This document shows positions 1-10,589 of a DNA stretch of 64,000 nt, piece after piece. Origin of the DNA: Gari tellinella (lineage: Eukaryota; Mollusca; Bivalvia; Cardiida; Psammobiidae); NCBI GenBank assembly GCA_922989275.2, contig OV277869.1:19602189-19666188 (forward strand), in the 5' to 3' direction. How positions within the stretch are numbered: position 1 is the first letter of the stretch; each line of letters begins with the position of its first letter. The notes beneath the pieces were generated by a model. The model worked only from the letters and a program-made list of their open reading frames with translations. It had not been told where the DNA came from and did not search any database. A program made the translations under genes and the position numbers.

Positions 1-20
1 TCGTAACTCAATCCCACCTG

Positions 21-76
21 AAAGTTGCCCGCTAAACTGTCGTAAGTCAAGTTACGACAGTTTAGCGGGCAACTTT
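21..76. repeat. Perfect 25-bp snap-back hairpin
   Basis: Two 25-base arms (21-45 and 52-76) are exact reverse complements around a 6-base loop. The arms contain GCTAAACTGTCGTAA, which recurs at 3854-3903 and at both ends of 3931-4133. It is probably two fused ends of a miniature inverted-repeat transposon. No gene is attached to it. Confidence 0.85.
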
Positions 77-239
77 AAGATAGAAAAGATTCGAGACATG
101 GTACGAATAGTATATGGCTATACTGTTGTATACTTAATACAAATATCACAAAGAAAGTAAAAAAAAAGATTTTTCTTTAATTTCAATTAGTTAAATCTTA
201 TATTCATACCTTCTAATGCCTCTGACCTCTGAAATTTAA

Positions 240-817
240 GATTGGAGGTGGGTGGCGCATATTGGGTTTTTTCTGTGTATTCGTTGGTTTATCTGTCCAC
301 CTACAACATTAACTTTGGCCATAACTTTGTGAAAGAGACTTCAAATGTTGCACGTGTACTACATCCAAGACAATTTTGAGCCCAGTACAACTTGAGTCAT
401 GTCAGACAAAGGTCAAGGTCATTCATTTACAGGTCAAACAGACTGATTTTAACCAAGTTTAATCTTAGCCATATTTTTTAAACTACATGTGCTATAGACT
501 TCATACTTGACATGTGTACTCCACCCAAGAAGCCCTTGTATTCAGTACAGCTTTGCTGTTGTTGGATAAAGGTCAAGGTCATTTAGAGGTCAAATAGACT
601 GAATTTAATCTAAATTTAACCTTTACAATAAATTTGCAACCACATGCAATAGACTTCATACTTGACATGTGTACTCCACCCAAGAAACCCTTGAGCTCAG
701 TACAGGTTGGGTCATGTCTGACAGAGGTCAAGGTCATTTCAAGGTCAAAAAGACTAAAATTTAACGTTTACCTTTATTGTGAGGAATTGAGGAACTACAT
801 ACCGGTATGATAGAGAT
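240..817. repeat. Imperfect tandem repeat, about 158-bp period
   Basis: The core GGTCAAGGTCATT recurs near 410, 570 and 726. Each copy is preceded by a conserved block reading roughly CTTCATACTTGACATGTGTACTCCACCCAAGAA. Three or more diverged units are present and the array resumes after the insertion at 818-1067. No coding content is seen. Confidence 0.75.
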
Positions 818-1067
818 GTTAATAATTAATTATTTTATAGTTAATTATTGATTGCTACTGACCGTACCAAGGCGGGCTCCTATATTCACTTTGCTTTATG
901 TTTGTCTTGCGTGTTGTTTTCTGTTTAGTGTGTAGATGTAGGAATTGTATTGCGTGTGTGTGTGTATGTGTGTGTTTGTTGTGGTATGACTGTGTGTGTG
1001 TGTTCTGCTTGAGAGGTGGGTGTATTGTTTGTGTTACGTTTCCTGCTTGAGTCTTTCGTATTTATTT
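818..1067 (+). mobile_element. 3' end of a non-LTR retrotransposon (copy 1, heavily 5'-truncated)
   Basis: From TTAATAATTAATT to CTTTCGTATTTA the sequence matches the last 250 bp or so of the insertions at 25514-25991 (same strand) and 11834-12981 (opposite strand). That includes the block GACCGTACCAAGGCGGGCTC and an internal TG microsatellite. The three copies share one 3' end and have different 5' break points, which is the signature of target-primed reverse transcription. It sits inside the GGTCAAGGTCA tandem array, which continues at 1068. Confidence 0.75.
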
Positions 1068-1330
1068 ATTGGTATGTGTACCTCTACCAAAGAAGTTAAT
1101 GAGCTCAGATCAGTTCTGGTCATTTCAGACAAAGGACATGGTCATTTTGAGGTCATGGCCACATCAAGATGCATATATTCACATGTGCTTCACAAACACA
1201 TCTTGTTACATTCATTTTTTTGCCAAAACATTGATAATCAGGTTAATTAATTTAAGTTTATCCTTTCTGTCAAAGTTTAGTTTATCTGCCAATTTAACCT
1301 TTGTAGTCTTTATAGTCTTCATTAATTAAA
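1068..1330. repeat. Continuation of the GGTCAAGGTCA-type repeat
   Basis: The GTGTACC...CCAAAGAAG...GAGCTCAG...GGTCATTT order of the units at 240-817 is recognisable, although diverged. The short open frames here follow the repeat and are not genes. Confidence 0.5.
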
Positions 1331-2815
1331 TGCATGTTTTACAAGAAGCTCTAACTTATGTATATTGCAGAATGTTAGATTAAAGTTATGTTCATACCAA
1401 TAAGCCGAGATTTAAGAGAATGAAGGTCTGGCCAAATTTTATTCATTGTGTAGTACACACCCATATTTTGGCATGTGTATAATTTACTTCTCTAATAAAA
1501 TACATGTGTATAGACAAAACAAAATGTATTTCCAAACAAATTTTCATTCACAACATGTCATAGCCTTATTGAAGTCATGCTCAGCAGACACAGCATCTGT
1601 AGCAGATACATTGTCTCATTGGGACACTTTAGTTGCATTAGGTTTTTTCTCCAATTTTGTCTTACATAAAATAAGAGAGTTTTGTATCACTAAGATACAA
1701 AATGTTCTTAAAATATGAAATTTAAAGTACTATTCATGCAGTGTTTCTGCGTAAGAGCAAAACATTTGTTTAATAGGAATACTATTTTTAGTATTTTAAA
1801 TTTTAGTTGTATTGGTGATGATTTTAATGATGATATGGATGATTGCTTAATATAGAAAAACATTCTTGCAAGATATTGATGATCTAATCAACCTTTCATT
1901 TCCTACCTTTTAGCAAAATACAAATGTTTGCAAAGGCCACATGTATTAGCTTTAGTTGTTAAATGTATGATTTTAACCTCAAATATTAAAAACCAAATTG
2001 AACTGTCTCATAATGATGTCATGGCGTGGTTTAACTTTTTACATTTTATTTCATTCTTATGAATTCATGCATTGGACACTTATTAGCAAAATACTGAGCT
2101 AAAATCAAAATGACCTATTGACCAGTGACACACATAATGTAGTTGAACGTTCAAAATTTATTTATTGTAAATGAAAAAGACAAACATGAATTTCTAAGAA
2201 AGTTTGATATGTAAGACTATACATGTATATTTCCAAGTTTGTCACTCTTTCAATGAAAGATAGTGATAGTTTCTGATATCAAAATGGTCGTAGGCTTTCT
2301 GAATATGATATTCTTGGACATGACTGATAAATAGGTCAACAGGAATAAATGTTTTAATATTTAATCAGGCATCCATTATAATGAAAATACTATTTAGCTT
2401 TTTCAGTATATCCAGTAGCCTACAGTTGTTCACAATATTTAGGACTATTTTCAAATAAGAAAATAATTATGTCAACACTTATCTGATTAGAAAATAAGCT
2501 GATACTTAAAGCTTGTCTGTGACATCATTATGTCTGGGGAAAATGAAATGCTAATGCTTAATAATACATCAGTATAATTATTTAAGATGTATGCATGATC
2601 TTACATGAGAATATGAGCTACAGACATTTGACAGATATTGTTTCTGTGGTTCAACATATCTTTATACAAAAAAATCATATCAAGATGTCCCAGACTGTGG
2701 GGTTTTGACATAGAAGAACCCTCATTGTATGTCCAAAACAAGAATGCGCGTTCAACAAACGCATATGCCCCCTGTGGCATCCTTGACAATATTCTGAATA
2801 TTTTCTAAGTACAAA
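1331..2815. other. AT-rich stretch with nothing recognised
   Basis: I see no coding frame with protein-like composition, no RNA gene and no clear repeat structure. Short open frames near 1446 and 2601 look random. Confidence 0.5.
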
Positions 2816-3800
2816 TTAGGTCAAGGTCAAGGTAAAATTGATGTTGGGTAATATGGGTGAATTGGTAATGGCCAAAGGCAGAAACTGAATAAGTATTGAA
2901 GCTTTGTAGTTAATAGTGTTGATGATAGATGAAACGGTAAAATCTAGTTAACCAAGAAATCACCAATTTAAAATATTCTAAGTTAAAACTAGGACTAAGG
3001 TCAAGGTCAAAATCAAGGTTAGGTAACATGGGTGGATTTGGTAGTGGTCCAAGGCAACAACCTGTATAAGTATTAAAGCATTGTAGTCAGTTGTGTTGAC
3101 CCTAGAAGAAACAGTAAAATTTACTTCAAACATATTGATCATAATTAACTATGTCCATCTACAAAAACCAGCTATCTTGACCTCTAAATTATTTCCCTTG
3201 ACCATTACAGGTATAGCAAGATGTTGCATAATATACAATTTAGGCTTCATTAGTGGAGAATGAATTGCAAATATGGGGGTTCGTTAGTTATATGGATAAA
3301 ACGTACATGTATTAGTCTGGATAATTCTCTAAAGCAGCCTATTTGGTATCTCAATATGACTTTTGACCTGACCTAGTTGAAGTCTGCATAATGTCTTATT
3401 TCTATGATAAGCAATGCAAATATGAAGGTTAGATTCAACAAGCCATATAATGTACAATTGAAGATAAAATGTCACAGTATGGATGATTCTCAAAAATCAG
3501 TCCATTTGACCTCTTGATAAAAATATGGCCTATGTGACCTCTGAGTATGACCCTTGACCTTTAACTGGCATGACTGGATGTTGCATGATGCACCAAAGAC
3601 TTCATCAGTTGGAATGCTGCTTGCATTACAAATATGAAGGTTCTTTCACAAGTAATTTACCATTAAATAAAGTGTCAAAGTCTGGATAATTCTCTAAAAC
3701 AGCCTATTGGACCTCTAAATATGACCTTTGACCTTGACATGACATTAATTTAAGTTGAAGTCTGTAGAGGGTCTTATTTATAGAGTAAGCATGTCAAATA
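2816..3800. repeat. Two linked families of imperfect tandem repeats
   Basis: A unit of about 180 bp (AGGTCAAGGTCA ... TAATATGGGTG ... AAGTATTGAAGC) occurs twice from 2816 to 3120. A unit of about 150-210 bp (GCAAATATGAAGGTT ... TCTGGATAATTCTC ... CCTATT ... GACCTTTGACCT) occurs three times from 3240 to 3800. No coding content. Confidence 0.65.
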
Positions 3801-3853
3801 TAAAGTCTCTATCACATATAATTTTTAAAATTATGTGTGTTGTAAGTTTAATA

Positions 3854-3903
3854 TTTCCCTGCTAAACTGTCGTAACTAAAGTTACGACAGTTTAGCAGGG
3901 AAA
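3854..3903. repeat. Perfect 24-bp hairpin with 2-base loop
   Basis: Arms 3854-3877 and 3880-3903 are exact reverse complements separated by AA. They share GCTAAACTGTCGTAA with the hairpin at 21-76, but the outer flank is CCCT rather than GCCC. The changes are matched on both arms. Confidence 0.85.
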
Positions 3904-3930
3904 AACTCCCAAGACTTCAGCCAAATATAG

Positions 3931-4133
3931 CGCTAAACTGTCATAAGTCAACAGTGAACAAGTATCTCATTACATATAAAGTTTACAACTTATTTAATCA
4001 GTCTGAACTATTTTAAATGATATTTTAAGCAGCAGCTCTGAAATGTTTGTGTTAAAATTTATTTAAATGAAAATAATGTTGTTATTTGTTGTTCCTGTAA
4101 AAAATGCTTAAATGTAGTTACGACAGTTTAGCG
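3931..4133. mobile_element. Miniature inverted-repeat element, about 203 bp
   Basis: The left end CGCTAAACTGTCATAAGT and the right end ACTACGACAGTTTAGCG type sequence are inverted copies of each other. Both match the arms of the two hairpins upstream. The interior is AT-rich and non-coding. No clear target duplication was found. Confidence 0.55.
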
Positions 4134-4315
4134 GGCAACCCTCGATATGCCACTCAGATATCGGGAGATTAACAGTGTATTGCCAATTAAAGATAGCAAT
4201 GTTATCGGCGATACCACCTAGTGTTCTGTAATACACATGTCATAAAGTGGGTGTGTAAACCGCTGAAGCTAGGGGGTCCGTCGGCTAAGTGATGACCCTT
4301 TCATCTGGGCTCTTT

Positions 4316-4430
4316 TAAACGCGTAAATAAACGCATAAAGAAACGGCTAGGAAAGCCGTTTAACGAAACGGATAATAAACGCATAGTGAACGGTTAACGA
4401 ACGCGTAAGAAACGCGTAGAGTGGGTAGGA
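4316..4430. repeat. Clustered AACGCGTAA / AACGCATAA short repeats
   Basis: At least eight variants of AAACGCGTAA, AAACGCATAA or AAACGGNTAA occur within 115 bp, including the small inverted pair AAACGGCT...AGCCGTTT. MluI-like ACGCGT appears repeatedly. Function unknown. Confidence 0.55.
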
Positions 4431-4439
4431 ATAGCGTAT

Positions 4440-4955
4440 TTACCACTGTAACTGCCCTACTCATAATTATTCATGGAGAAAACAATAGAAAAAAGTGTAT
4501 CCTCTGTAAAATGTTGTTTACATTAATTATTTTTTCGACTTCTAACATGAAATCTGCACTCTGAAATTTATCTCGCATCAGAAAAATCAAATGGCAGTTA
4601 GCAAGTTTTAAATTCAGAGTGATACTCATCAGTGGTAGTTTAAAAAAGAAAGCCTTCATAAATAAATACGGATTTTCCCCTACAAATTCAAAGATGGCAT
4701 TATTTTGTCTTTGACCGGGAGCTGAACTGTCATTTTTATGAGCCGATGAAAAACAACAAACAGCATGATTTAACAGCAAAATAAACCCTAAATCGCTGTT
4801 GTTAAACTACCCGATGCCTGACAAGTATGTTACCATCCGAATACAGTCATGAGTTCAGTAAAGAAATCAAAGGCCATCTACGGCCATTGATTGCAAGTTG
4901 GCTCTGAAATACAGTGGAGGAAACGGTATTCTTCCGTTCAAAGGCGAACGCATTG
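4440..4955. other. No gene recognised
   Basis: Contains a 102-codon open frame on the minus strand (4471-4779) with no recognisable motif and no conserved-looking composition. I do not call it a gene. Confidence 0.4.
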
Positions 4956-5320
4956 CAATGAAATATAGAAATCAAGAGGCGCATGCGGCCCTAAATTGAT
5001 CACCTGGTACCCAGTAGTTTTTGACAAGAAGATTTTTAAAGGTTTTTCAATTGGTTGCCATGGCAACCACAAATCCAATTTGATGACCCATATTTGAGGA
5101 AATCTGAGAGAGTACCCTACAAGGAACACTCCTATAAAGTTTAGAAGAAATTGACCCACCGGTTTCCAAGAAGAAGATCTCTAAAGAAAAAGTTGTGACG
5201 ACGGACGGACGGACTGACGACGGACGGTCTGTCGACGACGGTCGACGGACACAGGGCGATCACAATATATATTTAGCTCACTTGACACTTTGTGCCAGGT
5301 AAGCTAATGACAACTTTTTG
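4956..5320 (+). repeat. Dispersed bivalve-type repeat ending in (GGAC)n
   Basis: The stretch runs through GACCCACCGGTTTCCAAGAAG into GACGGACGGACGGAC-type repeats. It finishes with GGCGATCACAATATATATTTAGCTCACTTG. From recall, this order is typical of short interspersed repeats in bivalve genomes. Non-coding. Confidence 0.6.
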
Positions 5321-5351
5321 ACAACTCCAACTACCAGTTTTAATTTGAATG

Positions 5352-5422
5352 GCAAACAGTTTGGAGGCTGATCAGACGCCGGGTATGTAACCCGGCGTCT
5401 GAAGCGACTCCAAACTGTTTGC
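5352..5422. repeat. Palindromic hairpin family H, copy 1
   Basis: Outer arms GCAAACAGTTTGGA / TCCAAACTGTTTGC and inner arms CAGACGCCGGGT / ACCCGGCGTCTG pair around ATGTA. This is one of about sixteen copies of the same hairpin in the window. The inner arms carry GGGT/ACCC where others carry GCGT/ACGC. Confidence 0.8.
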
Positions 5423-6245
5423 AATGAAAACAAAAGTTAAAGTGTAACAGGGGTTATTTAGAAAGAAAAATGTTTTCTCTACTGTAGTGTACTCTGCACG
5501 CTACACAAATTGCTAACCTAAACAGCAAACAGATCAATTGAACACGCTACAGTACAACTAGAACTGTACATGTATCACTCTCCGCAATTTGGGATCAAAC
5601 AAATCCATTTCTTTCACAGAAGCCTGTGGCGCTTATACACACCTTTAACGACTGGTGGTCTCTAGCTCTTCATTATTTCAGACATTTCTTATTTGTCATA
5701 TTTATGTCGAGTTTATATTAAAACGAAGGTGCCTTCGTGTAGCCTACAATCATTTAGCGTCCATCTTGGGTACAGTGTAAACCGGCAGTCCCGCAAAGTA
5801 TCCCGGGTGTATACAAATTCTGCCCTGTGCCACAATATCCAGTTTTCAGTGGAATATCCATGTCCAAATGTATGGTCCTAATCACTCAAACTGTCTGACA
5901 TAATTTCATGACGGAACTAAGACGAAGTACTACGCTGTTTCCGGCGAAATAGTTCGTTTAACCACGATTTAAAATCAAAACGTCCACGTACTTCATCAAT
6001 TATTGCTTCATTATGGTGTCATAACAAAACAAAAATTTGAATCGAGAGCTTAAAACTGGCGGAAACTTGCATTTGTTGGATTCTTTAAGATCTATTTTCA
6101 ATTGTTGCTTAGTTTTTAAGGAAGTTATGCACGCGCAAATCAAACACTTTTCAAAGTATGTCAGGGATTGAATTGAATTGGAATACCTTTGTTTTTTCCG
6201 TGCATTACCTAAGAACGGAAAAAAGCAAGCTTTTTTCCGTATAAT
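5423..6245. other. No gene recognised
   Basis: Mixed-composition sequence with a short plus-strand open frame at 5693-5881 that has no recognisable motif. A small TTTTTCCGT...ACGGAAAAAA inverted pair lies near 6195-6240. Confidence 0.4.
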
Positions 6246-6249
6246 AGCA

Positions 6250-6518
6250 ATATGGAAATAGTTGCAATACTGGTATTACAGCAATTTAATGTCACCTCAA
6301 TGCATATGTTATATAATAATATAGTGACCTGGAAATTCTTGCATTGTGACACTAATCTCATGTCACCTCACATTACATGGTATAGACTACAATAGTGTCA
6401 TACTAATCCTTACAATATGACAGAAATATCATGTCACCTTAATGTTCATGGAACATAGTACTATGGCAACATTGCAATACTTTAAATGTGACCGGAATCT
6501 AATGTCACCTTACCAGGA
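6250..6518 (-). repeat. Diverged satellite units in reverse orientation
   Basis: TCATGTCACCT(C/T)A recurs about every 70 bp (near 6288, 6360, 6434, 6505), with ATAGTGAC or CATAGTACTAT between. This is the reverse complement of the main satellite at 10590-15885. Confidence 0.6.
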
Positions 6519-7290
6519 TTATAAATTATATGCATGAACCATTAAAGTTCAGTTATTTCCCCTTGGAAATGTTGGAAAAGAAAAGCATGTCTTCATGGTA
6601 TCTGTAGATGTTACTCGATCAATCTGTGAATTTTATTTAATCTAGTGAAATGTGTAAGAGGAGTTGAGCTAATACGAGTGATTTGACCTAGGCTACATGA
6701 TACATTAAAGTTCAATTATCTCCCCTTTGAAAAAATGGAATTGAGAAAGAAGATTTCTTTATGCATATGCGTAGATGGTAATCTATCAACCTGTGAAGAC
6801 TTGGTGAAATCGAATGAACGGTGGAGTAGGAATTGCGCGCTTAAGAGTGCTTATTACATATTTTGCCTGAAACATTAAAATAAATTATCTGCCCTTTTAA
6901 TAATCTAACCTAGGCAATGGGGGAACTTAAATATATTTCTTCATGCATATCTGTGGATAGTATACTATAAACATGTGAAGTTTTGTTAAAATCCATTGAA
7001 CAGTGTAGCAGAGATATCGCTCAAGAGTGCTTATAACCTATACTGCATGAAACATTAGGTTAAATTATCTCCCCTTTTCATTAGCTCCCGCTTGGAAATA
7101 GTGGAATGGAAAGATATGTCTTCATGTACATCTTTCCATAGTGCTCTACCAGCCTGTGAACTATTTTTCCAAATCCGATTACCGGTAGTGGTGTAAGACG
7201 CGTTGCGTTTAGTAGGATGGATGGACAGACGGAAGGACGGACAGACAGACAGACAGACTGACAGACAGACAGACGAACGGACTAATTTTT
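6519..7290 (+). repeat. Tandem repeat of about 170-190 bp ending in GACA/GGAC microsatellite
   Basis: Units begin (C)ATTAAAGTTCAGTTAT(T/C)TCCCCTT and include TCTTCATG...ATCTGTAGAT and CTGTGAA...TTT. They start near 6540, 6702, 6876 and 7053. The block ends at 7210-7280 in a run of GGAC and GACA motifs. Non-coding. Confidence 0.7.
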
Positions 7291-7309
7291 ATATACCCCC
7301 TCCCCCCCC

Positions 7310-7600
7310 AACTTATTTGCCTGAGGTATACTTATCTCTGTCATAACGCAAGGATCATAATGTTACCTAGTATTCCACACCATACTTAATGCCGTCACAT
7401 AGAATTCATGCCATAATGCAATGATTATCATGTCATTATATTTTCTATGCTATGTTTGCACAGTTGACATGAAGTTCGTGTATTAGCGTTACGACTTTCA
7501 TGCAGCTATAATATTTAATACCATGTTCATTGACGTGACATTGAATTATTTTCATATTTGCTGAATTTCCATGTCATCGTCACAGGTACTTGACACATAC
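7310..7600 (+). repeat. Highly diverged satellite-like units
   Basis: CTGTCATAACGCAAGGAT, ATGTTACCTAGTATTCCACACCATA and similar phrases match the 71-bp satellite loosely in forward orientation. About four decayed units are present. Confidence 0.45.
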
Positions 7601-7611
7601 TTTATTATCTA

Positions 7612-7912
7612 TTAACACCACCCCCCTTTTTAAAATTTTTTTTATTTTTTTTTATTTTTACTATGCTTCTATTATAGATACAACTGAAGGTAAACAGCGC
7701 AATTCGACACCTAGTCTTTACTATCGACTTAAACTGATGCTAAAATAGACTCGATCGCCGATATTCTCTTGTGGTACCCTCGGGAAAGGATTACTTTATC
7801 AATATCTTCTTTTTATTTCATCAAATTCCGTCAAATAACGCCACAGTACGTGAATTATAACGAAAATGTGCATTTTTTTATTTTTTTTTAAAAAGGGGGG
7901 TTGTGTTCTATT
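7612..7912. mobile_element. Terminal-inverted-repeat element, about 300 bp
   Basis: The left end ATTAACACCACCCCCCTTTTTAAAA mirrors the right end TTTTAAAAAGGGGGGTTGTGTTCTATTAA. The poly-T/A edges and non-coding core suggest a miniature DNA transposon. The family is not identified. Confidence 0.5.
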
Positions 7913-8445
7913 AAAGCCATACTTGAAATTGGGAAATATATCTAACCACTATACATGAATTAACATAAGAACATAAGCAGAACATAATTATTCAGATGAA
8001 TTTAGTTCATGCAGGTCAAAGGCTACACAGAAAGCCCATGCCTTCTGCATAACTTTCATCCTGGATTGATTATCTAGGCAGATAATGCAGGTTAAAAGCA
8101 ACACAGACAGAAAGCTCATGGAAAAGCCTTCTGTATAACTTTATCATGGTAAAGTATAAGGATCTATTAAAGCCATAATTAAAATTTTGGAAAAAGATCA
8201 TACCACTTTACATAGATTAACATGCAGAACATAATTATACATATTAAATTTAGTCAATGCAGGTCAAACGCGTCAAAGGCAACACAGAAAGTTCCTGAAA
8301 AAAACCTTCTGCATAACTTTTATCATGGGTTGAGCAGTCATATAGGCAGACCATGCAGGTTAAAAGCAACACAGAAAGCTGAAGAAAAAAAGCTTTCTGC
8401 AAATCTTTTATCATGGTAATCTGCCTAAAGATCTATAAAAGCCAT
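7913..8445 (+). repeat. Tandem duplication of about 250-270 bp with internal sub-repeats
   Basis: AAAGCCATACTTGAAATT...GGCAACACAGAAAG...CCTTCTGCATAACTTT(T)ATCATGG occurs twice (from 7913 and 8166) and begins a third time at 8436. Within each copy the phrase ATGCAGGT(C/T)AAA..CAACACAGAAAG appears twice. The 65-codon frame at 8222 is repeat-derived. Confidence 0.7.
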
Positions 8446-8769
8446 ACTTGAATTTTGGGGAATAGGTTTCAAAAGTAATAAGTCCTCTATATGTCATGAC
8501 ATGTCTTCCATACAAATCAGATAACAAACTCTAGGCTGAAAGAAGGGTAAGTTATTAATCTGAAATGATCGGGTTTAAATTACTGAGGGACCATGACCTT
8601 TGGCATCCAAATAAATATGGAGCATTTAATAATCATGACTAACCTCAGTACCAAATATAAGATTTGTAGGTTGAAGTAAGAGTGATTTATTGGTAGGAAA
8701 CCTTTGGTTGCGACATACCAAATCAATATACCCCTTCTTCTTTAGAAGGAGTCATAATCACAACATAAA
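8446..8769. other. No gene recognised
   Basis: A TGACCTTTGGCATCC phrase resembles the GGTCAAGGTCA-type dispersed repeats. Nothing else is supported here. Confidence 0.4.
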
Positions 8770-9303
8770 CTAACAGAACTTTGTTTTCTTATTCACAGAA
8801 TCAAAATTAGAAAATAAAAGACTTCGTCTATGGTGGCATATTTTGACACCAGTTACCACTTTACTCTTTTGAAAAAATCCAGGTACATGTATTAATGAAT
8901 GTTCTTCAATTTGATACACCCACAAAATACTTGTTTTATCATTCTCAATGTCTTCATCATTTTCATCGTCTTCGTCATCGTCTTCTTCTGATATTAAAAC
9001 ATTTTCTGCTTTCTTTAAGTTGTACGCTCCCCTTACCGTATCACCGGTACATTTTATTATAAAAGAATTGTCATACGGATGTGCCTTCTTCCACTCATTT
9101 GTCTTGAACTCAAGATTTTCTTGATCTAGCCCTGAGTATTGGCCTGCTACAAGAGATTTGTGGACAGCATTTCGTATGTCGACGTTGGTTGGGTGATATG
9201 CCCTATCATACGTTGATGACTTGATATTAAATTCTGTGGTCAATTTCTTTTCTGCAAAGCTGTCTAATACCTTCTTAATGTACGGTACAGATGTTATCCC
9301 CAT
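8770..9303 (-). CDS. Coding fragment resembling the CARF/ALS2CR8 family
   Basis: A 177-codon minus-strand frame with protein-like composition. Residues around 29-62 (AYHPTNVDIRNAVHKSL, SGLDQENLEFKTNEWKK) recall the conserved YHPT..DIRN...LDQEN...EWK pattern of calcium-responsive transcription factor (CARF/ALS2CR8) proteins. LWVYQ near residue 128 recalls their LWVHQ motif. An acidic run of D/E residues lies at about 105-123. The residues after about 135 look less protein-like and may be intron read-through. A fair splice acceptor (TTTTCTCCCATGTAAG on the minus strand) lies directly before the start codon, so this may be one internal exon. No partner exon was found on either side. CARF-like genes are often multiplied in invertebrates, so it may equally be a transposon-borne or dead fragment. 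The family assignment is from memory of the motif. Confidence 0.45.
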   Translation of the reverse strand: MGITSVPYIKKVLDSFAEKKLTTEFNIKSSTYDRAYHPTNVDIRNAVHKSLVAGQYSGLDQENLEFKTNEWKKAHPYDNSFIIKCTGDTVRGAYNLKKAENVLISEEDDDEDDENDEDIENDKTSILWVYQIEEHSLIHVPGFFQKSKVVTGVKICHHRRSLLFSNFDSVNKKTKFC

Positions 9304-9499
9304 TCTTACATGGGAGAAAACCTGCCCCCTGATTTTTTATGCATTCTGTTGAAAAAGGCATTTTTATCAGTTATGGCATTCTTTCATCGGCAGTCGGACA
9401 AAAATGATATCCTTTGCTTTCACATTCCCTGTCTTTAATTCCTGACACAGTGTATCTAGTTTGTACTGCCTTTTCTTTCTTCAAGTATCGTCCGGAACA

Positions 9500-10110
9500 T
9501 AGTATTTCTCGTACCTTAAAAAACCCACGAAAACCAGATAGTATACATTTTGTAAAAGAACAGGGCCCTGTAACGAATGAACCTCATTTACTGCACTCAG
9601 CTCCAGATCTTCATGCATTTAACATTTGTGTGAAGTTTCATTAATATATTTTGTATAATTTTCCGGATAAAACCGGACAAGCTTTTAAAGCATACTTAAT
9701 ACATCAAGGGCACATAACTCTGTAAAAAGATTCTAACGAACCTCAAACTGGACTCAGCTTCAGATATTGATGTATATAACATGTGTGTGAAGTTTCATTA
9801 ATATCCTTTGGATAGTTTTTCGGAAAAACTCCGGACAAGAGTTTTATAGCATATTTGAGTACAACAAGGACAGATTACTCTGTAAAGAAAATTTAAATGA
9901 ACCTCGAACTTAACTCAGCTTCAGATCGTTTGATGCATATAAGATTTGTGTGAAGTTTCATTAATATCCTTTGGATAGTTTTGTGGAAAAACTCCGGACA
10001 AACAAAATGTTGACGGACGAACGAAAGGATGGACGAACGAACGAATGGACGATCGTATTCACGGACGGACGGACAATGCAACGCCAATATACTTGTACGA
10101 CCACCTTTAG
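9500..10110 (+). repeat. Tandem repeat of about 170 bp ending in (GGAC)n
   Basis: TGTGTGAAGTTTCATTAATAT with (C)GGATA.AATTTTCCGG and GCATA(C/T)TT..GTACA(A/T)CAAGG recurs near 9628, 9790 and 9948. It ends with ACGGACGAACG and GGACGGACGGAC runs at 10010-10075 and a GTGGGTTTAT tail. Dispersed non-coding repeat. Confidence 0.7.
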
Positions 10111-10589
10111 AGGTGGGTTTATAAAAAAGTAAAGTCCACCAAAACAATTGAAATGACATTAAAACCCTGTGAAACTTTGAAGAATCAATTAAACTCCTAA
10201 CGTTGAAAATATAGAAAATAATCTTAACTTCTTTTGAAAGAATGTTCAACCGTATCAGTAATCCCTGAATATATGTACCTTGTTATGTAACGGATAAATT
10301 GTCTTGCCATGCCCCCTGTCTTTCCGTGTGCCCTGTACATGCAACCATTCCCTTTTGATGTTGTGCTGGTCCCCATTTTCCTAAAATTATTACATCACAA
10401 TTTAGATTTGAAAATTTTTGACAATACATAACTATTTCCTAAACATGATAACATTCATTTCTTGAAGTTAATGGCACATTAATGTACATGCTATAGATAG
10501 CAGTTTAAAGAATCTCCAATGAACATGCTAGATTACTACGATAACTCAAAATCCTTGCATAATGACTGGACATTCATGTCATCTAGTTT
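10111..10589. other. No gene recognised
   Basis: AT-rich sequence leading into the satellite. Open frames on the minus strand (9893-10249) are not supported as coding. Confidence 0.4.

Noticed and set aside
1..4140. Single large transposon bounded by the hairpins at 21-76 and 3854-3903
   Set aside because: Each hairpin is itself a closed inverted pair, the interior holds unrelated tandem repeats, and no target duplication links the two.
4471..4779. 102-codon minus frame as a small gene
   Set aside because: No motif, no signal, no splice context; a length compatible with chance in AT-rich DNA.
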